A stretch of DNA of 64,000 nucleotides from Cerrena zonata. Its lineage: Eukaryota; Basidiomycota; Agaricomycetes; Polyporales; Cerrenaceae. The stretch spans positions 62,001 through 126,000 of the forward strand of contig JASBNA010000026.1 of NCBI GenBank assembly GCA_038087015.1, in the 5' to 3' direction. Below are positions 57,922 to 64,000 of this stretch, piece by piece. Position 1 is the stretch's first letter. Every line of letters starts with the position of its first letter. The translations under genes were made by a program, and so were the position numbers. The notes below the pieces were generated by a model. That model did no database searches, was not told the DNA's origin, and was given only the letters and a program-made list of their open reading frames with translations.

Positions 57922-59300
57922 ATGCCTATAGGTACCGAAGTGTCTTATTCGCGACCACCCAACCCAGATAGTGAGAATTATTGGAATGAGATAGAGGACT
58001 TAGAGCTTCAGGTGATGCGTACAAAGCAAATGCACACATGTGGACCTGGATGTCGAAAAGTTGACAAGCATGGCAACGTGTCCTGCAAGAGAGACGTGCT
58101 CCGTGGCCACTCTCGGAAGATGTTGAGGTGAGAAGGAGATAGGAAAGTGGGGGCCTAAGAGAACATATGCATTTCAAACCCGGTCGTCACCTGCGATTTC
58201 GACAAATCTGCGTTGTAACAATGACCTCAAGATATTGCTCAATAGTCCCAAAACTCTAGGTCTTGCCTTCTACTCACAACATGTCAGCTCTACTTAATCG
58301 AGCCACATCCTACCATCATTCCAATGACACAAATGTGGACAATCCGGTAGAAAGCCATCGCCTCCTTCTCTTCCACTATGCAAATATTATTAACGAGCAA
58401 CAAGAGCTTCTGTTATTCAGCAATGTGGATGTCGTATCTCGTGTGGTGGGGAGATGTTTACCATTCACATAAATCTGTTCCTCTGTACTGGACATTCTTC
58501 CCTTGAGCTTTGATGTACCAGCTGGTAGCACAACGTGAAAAGTATGGGTATTCTTCTATCTAAGCAATATATCCTAATGGGATGGTTAGGATAAATGATC
58601 ATAACGTTCGGAATATGATCAGGGTCACTGTTACCAATGGGGGAGACACAGATGCTGCACATAGCCGGGAAGAGGATGTGAGTCGCGTACCAAATCTATC
58701 ATATTGTAGGCGATAGATTATGCCGTTATGGACTACATGCATCGTGGCAGCAAGATGGCAAATTGGAACCTCGTACAGTTTTACACTGATTCATATCAAG
58801 ACAGTTCAGCATCTCAAGCAAGAAATAAGGTTTCATACTCAGCCTCCTATCCTCAACAGGGTCCGTGTTATACGTTATTTTGAGCACAATTGTCCGCTAA
58901 AATTGGTCGGGCGAAAGCTTCCTTGTGAAGATAGCAAAGACAACCATAATTTGTATTGTGCATCGATCTTGGTGTCGCTGAAAGTGCGGCGCAACTTCTC
59001 GGATCTGCAAGGCGATGCGACAAGCTGGGAGACAGCTTCTTCCTGATCAGTAGGGCCGGGCCTATGACATAGCAACTAGACATCTGGACTGCACAATCTC
59101 AAGAGTGAATCCATCTCAACTTCTGATGGAAATCCATGATGAAAGGGGGACCGGTCAATCGAAAGCTATTCAAACAATAACCGAATATTTCCAGAGTGGT
59201 GGTGCGAAGCACATGTTTTTAGACTCTTTACGGCGACCGTCATCCGTGAGCGGGCGACTGGAATCTCGAAGGATTTCGACGCTTCATATCACGCTGTGAC
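57922..59300 (+). pseudogene. Helitron Rep/helicase relic
   Basis: Fragments of a rolling-circle transposon protein in the right order but in changing frames. First SRPPNPDSENYWNEIEDLEL and VMRTKQMHTCGPGCRK with CKR (57946-58100). Then NMSALLNRATSYHH and YANIINEQQELLLFSNVDVV (58280-58440). Then DYMHRGSKMANWNLVQFYTD near 58728-58790, then RVRVIRYFEHNCPLKLVGRK and LYCASILVSLKVRRNFSDLQ near 58860-59015. Finally a Pif1-type Walker A remnant, HDERGTGQSKAIQTITEYF, at about 59130-59190 in place of the usual G.GGTGKS. Many stops and shifts: long dead. Confidence 0.7.
59231..59258. repeat. 27-bp inverted motif, left copy
   Basis: GGCGACCGTCATCCGTGAGC and the next seven bases (59232-59258) recur exactly in inverted orientation at 61148-61174. 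A TA dinucleotide lies just outside each copy after one extra base. Together they enclose the foldback repeat. Confidence 0.6.
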
Positions 59301-60020
59301 AGCGATATATACCAAAGGAGCGCAAAATAGTTAATAAGCACTCATATACCTGGTGAACATGGTGTTGACCAATTATGGGGTCGAATATCCGCATATGGTC
59401 AGCTACGGAGACTACCAATCATACTAGTTCACATGTGAGGAGTATTAAAATAATAACAACGCGATTTCGGTATTGGCGGATGGGTTTAAATATTGGCGCT
59501 GATAGCTTGTGGCCCATTGGCTTGTACATAGAATTTCTTGAGATATTGATATTGTATTTCCGCAAGGTGGAGGTTTGAGTCCTTGTCATGCAGAGAGGTT
59601 TTATCATTTTATATCCTTTCTCTTCCAGCTCATATGCTTCACTTATTTATCTCGTACGTTCAATAATACCATTAGCAAGCTGAAGTCAATTTCTGTACGT
59701 ACACTTGGATAGTATTAGCACATATAGTAGAAATTAACCGACCTGGCGAGAGTTCGAACTTCGGTTTCTTGCTCGATTAGAGCAAGCTTAGAAGGTCCAG
59801 ACTCCAAGTACGGAACCCGTTTTTCATTTGCCGCGCATGGCATTCACATGCAGATTGTCGCCTGAGTGAGTGAGTGAGTGAGTGAGTGAGTGAGTGAGTG
59901 AGTAAGTGACACAACTAGTACAAGCGGCGCCGGGCGCACATATCCGACCCCTAAGTAATCTGTTAACCTCCATCAAATAATGAGAAATAAAAGTTCAAAC
60001 AAAATGAAGGAAAAAACATG
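59301..60020. other. Non-coding stretch with a GAGT microsatellite
   Basis: No supported gene. Contains a (GAGT)n tract of about 11 units at roughly 59862-59907, not far left of the foldback. Confidence 0.6.
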
Positions 60021-61090
60021 TTATTGTGCTTTGCGAAATAGTTGGCGCCAGTGTTCACATGCGGAAATTGTGAGATTTGGGCTTGAAACTTGCGCAAGCT
60101 CTAGCTCCCTCAAATCATGCCCGTTTTACACGCTCTAGGCTGCATTGTGTTCACGCCTTCTGTAGCTAGGTCCCGGTCCAACAACGACGACGTAAAACCG
60201 AGTATAGCAATATATATTTTTGCCACCTCAATTTTATGTCTGCAGAGCATGGCATGGTCAAAACAGCTCCAAATGAGCTCATTTCTTCAACAGCAGGTAT
60301 CTATAGTGTGTATCTAGGGCCCTAACTATGCTTGAGTGACATATCTAAGTTGTGTTGCCATAGATGAGCCCGGAATGTGATTCTTCCCCATTTGGACACC
60401 ACTTAGAATATACCAGTGGTATAACTTACCTGAGGAGTACTAATATGATGGTAGTTCCATAGCAACATACTACTCAGGACATGTAGAGTATGTATAGTCA
60501 TTAGTTGGTGCAGTGTAAGATCTGAAGATCTGACAGCTCAGTTGGGCTGTCTGCAAGACAGTACACAGTAAAAACAGGTTCAAAGTGATTACTAGTCCTA
60601 CAATATGTAGCTACAGTATTTACTCAAGTCCTGGAGTGTGCTGACAGTGACAAAGAGTTGAGTAAGTGGGTCAAAGTTGAGTAGGATGACAGCTCAGGTA
60701 TATTCTAAGTGGTGTCCAAATGGGGAAGAATCACATTCCGGGCTCATCTATGGCAACACAACTTAGATATGTCACTCAAGCATAGTTAGGGCCCTAGATA
60801 CACACTATAGATACCTGCTGTTGAAGAAATGAGCTCATTTGGAGCTGTTTTGACCATGCCATGCTCTGCAGACATAAAATTGAGGTGGCAAAAATATATA
60901 TTGCTATACTCGGTTTTACGTCGTCGTTGTTGGACCGGGACCTAGCTACAGAAGGCGCGAACACAATGCAGCCTAGAGCGTGTAAAACGGGCATGATTTG
61001 AGGGAGCTAGAGCTTGCGCAAGTTTCAAGCCCAAATCTTACAATTTCCGCATGTGAACACTGGCGCCAACTATTTCGCAAAGCACAATAA
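60021..61090. repeat. Foldback element: 394-bp near-perfect inverted repeat
   Basis: Arms 60021-60414 and 60697-61090 are inverted copies of equal length. Only about two mismatches were found by reading through (G/A near 60091 and A/G near 60151 relative to the right arm), so about 99.5 percent identity. The spacer is 282 bp (60415-60696). The two matching 66-residue open frames at 60117 and 60794 are mirror images caused by the repeat and are not taken as genes. RNA from this locus would form a very long hairpin. Confidence 0.9.
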
Positions 61091-61147
61091 TTACGTGCGC
61101 TCAACGGTCGCACGCTGTAATCCCCGCTGTGGCCGAAATCCGTAGCG

Positions 61148-61174
61148 GTCGCCCGCTCACGGATGACGGTCGCC
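61148..61174. repeat. 27-bp inverted motif, right copy
   Basis: Exact inverted copy of 59232-59258. It lies 56 bp ahead of the ATG of the OrsD-type gene at 61230, so it sits in that gene's promoter or 5' leader. Confidence 0.6.
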
Positions 61175-61229
61175 ATACAGACTCTGAAGTTGAATCCCTT
61201 TTCACCCGTGGACATCACATTCAGCCACA

Positions 61230-64000
61230 ATGAACAAGTATGTTATTTTGTAACTCCCACTCGAGATATATACTAATGTTCTACCCAGTTATCAAGCTGT
61301 TGTCAACAGCCTAAAACCTATGATTGCTAATCTTCTGAGCCCAGACACCAACTGTCTAATAACATTTGGAAGCAGGGTTTCTGGGCCTGAGTTGTAAGTA
61401 CACTTGACATAACAAATATTTGCACAGGAGCTAACAGCTATTTCAGTCATGACATGGGAAATGAAAGCCTGGAACTGTCACCATCACAGCTTGAACAACT
61501 TGAGGCCATTGTAAGAGGTATGTTATATGTATAGGTGTGGAACAAATGTGTAATTGCTATCAGCAGGTGTGTATTCTAACAGTGGTCAGGTGCTGGAAGA
61601 AGATAGCAAGGGCGAGGATCTTGAGAAAACTGTCCACCATGACCTGGAGGACATTGAGCATGAGCACAATGACTTGCCAGACATTGTGGAACATGAGGAT
61701 GATGGAGACCTAGATGGTGGGAGATGCAACAACAAATGTGAACCCAGTGGTCTTGGGGGTAGTGAGCACAGTGGGGAGAGTAATAATGACAGGGAAGAGG
61801 AAGGCAGGGTGCAGGAAGCTGAGAGTGAGGTTGGTGCTGGACCATGTCTTCATGAGGTCAGTTGGTTGTTGGGCTTCGAGGTTAATAAATTTGCTTACTC
61901 AGCACTTTACAGGATAGAATGAACATTTCTGAGGATGGATATACATTGTCTAAAGAAAGTACCCCACAGGCTAGGACTCCAAAGTCAGTATATCATGGCT
62001 CTTATATGATCTCAACTAATATGTAAACATAAACAGTATCTGGATTCTGAATGGGTTTTACAAGTTCAATGGATACCATCTCATATGTCGCATATGTGAC
62101 AATGTTGTCCCATTCAGTCATGCACCCACACACTCTAAGAGTAGCGGTCAGCGGATGAGCCAGTTTCAGGACAAGAGCAATCGCTATCACACCGAGAGGC
62201 ATAATACTATGCATAGCAAGACTTGCTCTGATGATGAGCTCCGTACACAACTCCTGAACAAGTTACAAGAGCTTGGCTTCAACCAATGCGATGTTCTGGA
62301 TCAACCCGGCGACGTCTCCAAAAACAGTAGTAAATGGTTGCAGTCAGCCCCATTTAAGGATGTGCTCAAGCTGCCGCAGGACAATCTAGATCCCACCATC
62401 ACTCCCATCAGCCCTATACCTGGTCTGCCTGTATACAAGGCATATCATTGCGACAATTGTCGATATCTCTCTCTACATTGGGAGACCTTCTTGAAAAACC
62501 ATTCGGGGAAGCATGCGGCATGCAGAAACCGAATCGATAACATTGTGATGGTACAATCCCTTTCGACGGTTGGTTGCATGTCAAATATTCTAAAAATAAC
62601 CAACTAACCCTATTTCAAAGTCCATATCCTCCATGCGCCTGTTCATGGTGACGAACACCCCCCCAGAACAGCAACCGAGAGTTAGTCCAAGGACTCTCTT
62701 CCTCGCAAGCCAAAGGCAGGTTTTCGGTCCCAAAATACCATATCAAGCATGTCAAGACCTTCATCCTTGCCTGAAAAATACTGGCATGGTTGAATTCATC
62801 CATCAATTTGATCTTTCCTACCCGGATCATTTCCTAAACAAGAAAATGGTAGACCCTAAGCTGGAGGTGTTAGTTAAAACTCATATTGGTGAAGATTGGG
62901 CGCAGTGTAGTGCACCTGGATTTGACAGGGAGGCACTACGTCCACTGGTTGAGAATGGCCAGTAAGTCCACAAAGTTGTACAGATATGTTTCAACGTACT
63001 GATCAGATATAGAGTAAAACCAGCTCGAGCATCTTTTCACCCACCAGTGACCGAAGGTGCCCGAACAAGATACCTGCAGGAAATTATCCTCCTTTTACAT
63101 GCGCTTTTGCACCACATGAAGATGCCAACCCTATCCAGAGATAACAAAACCGAACTCTTTGTCCTTTCGGCAGAGCAAAAGAAGCACCTTCTAGACCTTT
63201 CAGATGCTCTGGCTTCGCCTGACTATCTGAATGAAGGCAAAAGCTCCCTTTACCAGTGCCTGCTCTCCATTTTCTTCATGCCCCATCAAAACGCACAAAT
63301 CCGATGTGTTTTTACCTCTCCCATAATCTCCTTTCTTGCAGTTCGCTTAGCTCATTTAAGGAATGGACTTATTGAGATGAGTGATGTCACTCAGATAATT
63401 GCCAGGCTTTTTTGTGGCATGCGACTGGTGATTGCCCATGAGTATCTTGAAAAGTTTAGCAATTATCGTAAGTACTTCTGTAACTTTTTGTCAGCACATT
63501 CTTACTAACTTTGGGGCCAGGGTCAGACTCTCAAATGCAAGGATCTTCATCTGGTGTCCCACCTTCTGAGTGGTTAAAGTGAGTGCCAGGTTTGCATGCC
63601 ACGTTGTCACAAACATGACCATGTTCCTACCAGGAAATTCTGTGTGAGTCATTTACATATGGCCACACCATGTCCCTTTGCTGTTCTCAAGGGTTGGAGC
63701 AAGACCATCAGCTCAGTAGTCATGAGCCAGGGGCGACCGGACATGATTATTCGGAACGGAGACGAGCTCACAATTAATGGACAGACTTTCAATCAAAATG
63801 TCTATAAAGAGTCCCTGAAGCAGGAGCTTCGCGATCTAACTGCTTTCCTGCAAGAAAGAGTTTTGATGGGGGTATCTCTGCAGGAAGCTGGAATTTCGAC
63901 AGATCTGGAAGGCCTCGACTCATTAGACACTACGACACCAGGCTATAGTCCATTTTCATCAATTTATTCACCCCCCGAGTCCTTCCAGAAGTTCTTCGAT
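61230..64000 (+). CDS. OrsD/C2H2-type protein, likely N-terminal part of a telomere-linked RecQ-like helicase (cut at window edge)
   Basis: Ten exons with agreeing phases: 61230-61237, 61289-61393, 61447-61517, 61567-61856, 61913-61983, 62037-62567, 62621-62961, 63013-63467, 63521-63578 and 63634 to the edge. No stop within them. After an acidic Asp/Glu/Gly-rich region come two zinc-binding patterns of the OrsD (formerly DUF3505) kind: CRICDNVVPFSHAPTH and, later, YHCDNCRYLSLHWETFLKNH plus SGKH. Downstream CVFTSPIISFLAVRLAHLRN and TQIIARLFCGMRLVIAHEYL resemble the helical region that precedes the helicase core in basidiomycete RecQ-like genes found near telomeres; the last part (RPDMIIRNGDELTINGQTF) fits as well. 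The helicase motifs, if present, lie beyond 64000, so this function is inferred. A short first exon (ATGAACAA) fixes the start. Confidence 0.55.

Noticed and set aside
59740..59800. Possible tRNA T-loop (GAGTTCGAACTT)
   Set aside because: No acceptor, D or anticodon arms can be folded around it. A similar word at 42379 lies in coding sequence.
59862..59907. GAGT tract as a telomeric repeat
   Set aside because: Telomeres of these fungi are TTAGGG-type; this is an ordinary tetranucleotide microsatellite.
60117..60994. Two matching 66-residue open frames
   Set aside because: They are mirror images produced by the inverted repeat, lack introns or motifs, and include part of the foldback arm only.
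1..64000. CRISPR arrays, bacterial operons or riboswitches
   Set aside because: Spliced genes throughout indicate a eukaryotic genome, and no spaced direct-repeat array is present.

Overview
The window reads as a transposon-dense accessory region of a basidiomycete genome, most likely an agaricomycete (mushroom-forming) fungus. The signs are short GT/AG introns of about 45-90 bp in nearly every readable gene, a tandem F-box family, a dynein light chain with a fungal-style intron, the kinase-associated N-terminal type common in agarics, DUF6589 and DUF6532-like proteins, and several Plavaka (CACTA-superfamily) transposases. All family names are assigned by reading the sequence, not by a database search.

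Layout. 1-14 kb: three tandem copies of an F-box gene (A at 2.4-4.0 kb apparently intact; B at 7.1-11.0 kb split by a 2.1-kb non-autonomous element with a CTA target duplication; C at 12.3-13.6 kb decayed), with unrecognised coding relics between them. 14.6-15.0 kb: dynein light chain (LC8) on the minus strand, the one clear conserved housekeeping gene. 18-19 kb: the N-terminal half of a protein-kinase-type gene, cut by a Plavaka element (P1, 19.2-21.2 kb). 22.4-36.3 kb: a nest. A DUF6589 gene is split at 23,708/35,308 by Plavaka element P3 (11.6 kb), and P3's accessory gene is itself split by Plavaka element P2 (from 25,151 to about 31,250). P2 carries an apparently intact transposase (minus) and a divergent accessory gene (plus). 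36.1-41.6 kb: a second Plavaka-type subfamily (P4) with a long multi-exon transposase and a small divergent gene. 41.9-43.6 kb: an ATP-grasp-like pseudogene. 43.8-47.5 kb: a LINE insertion with 12-bp target duplication and poly(A), complete ORF1, and the endonuclease/reverse-transcriptase part of ORF2 deleted. 48.1-49.0 kb: a TA-flanked MITE-like element. 50.1-54.4 kb: a hAT element with one in-frame stop. 57.9-59.3 kb: a Helitron Rep/helicase relic. 60.0-61.1 kb: a near-perfect 394-bp inverted repeat (foldback). 61.2 kb to the right edge: a ten-exon OrsD/C2H2-type gene resembling the N-terminal part of basidiomycete RecQ-like helicases linked to telomeres.

How the parts relate: the left third holds host genes (F-box array, LC8, kinase-like) and the rest is largely mobile DNA inserted into other mobile or lineage-specific genes. 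The Plavaka elements share the terminal motif CATCAGC and a fixed spacing of about 190-200 bp from transposase stop codon to that motif. The same terminus bounds the short element in F-box copy B, which implies cross-mobilisation by a Plavaka transposase; P2 is the best candidate source of active enzyme here.
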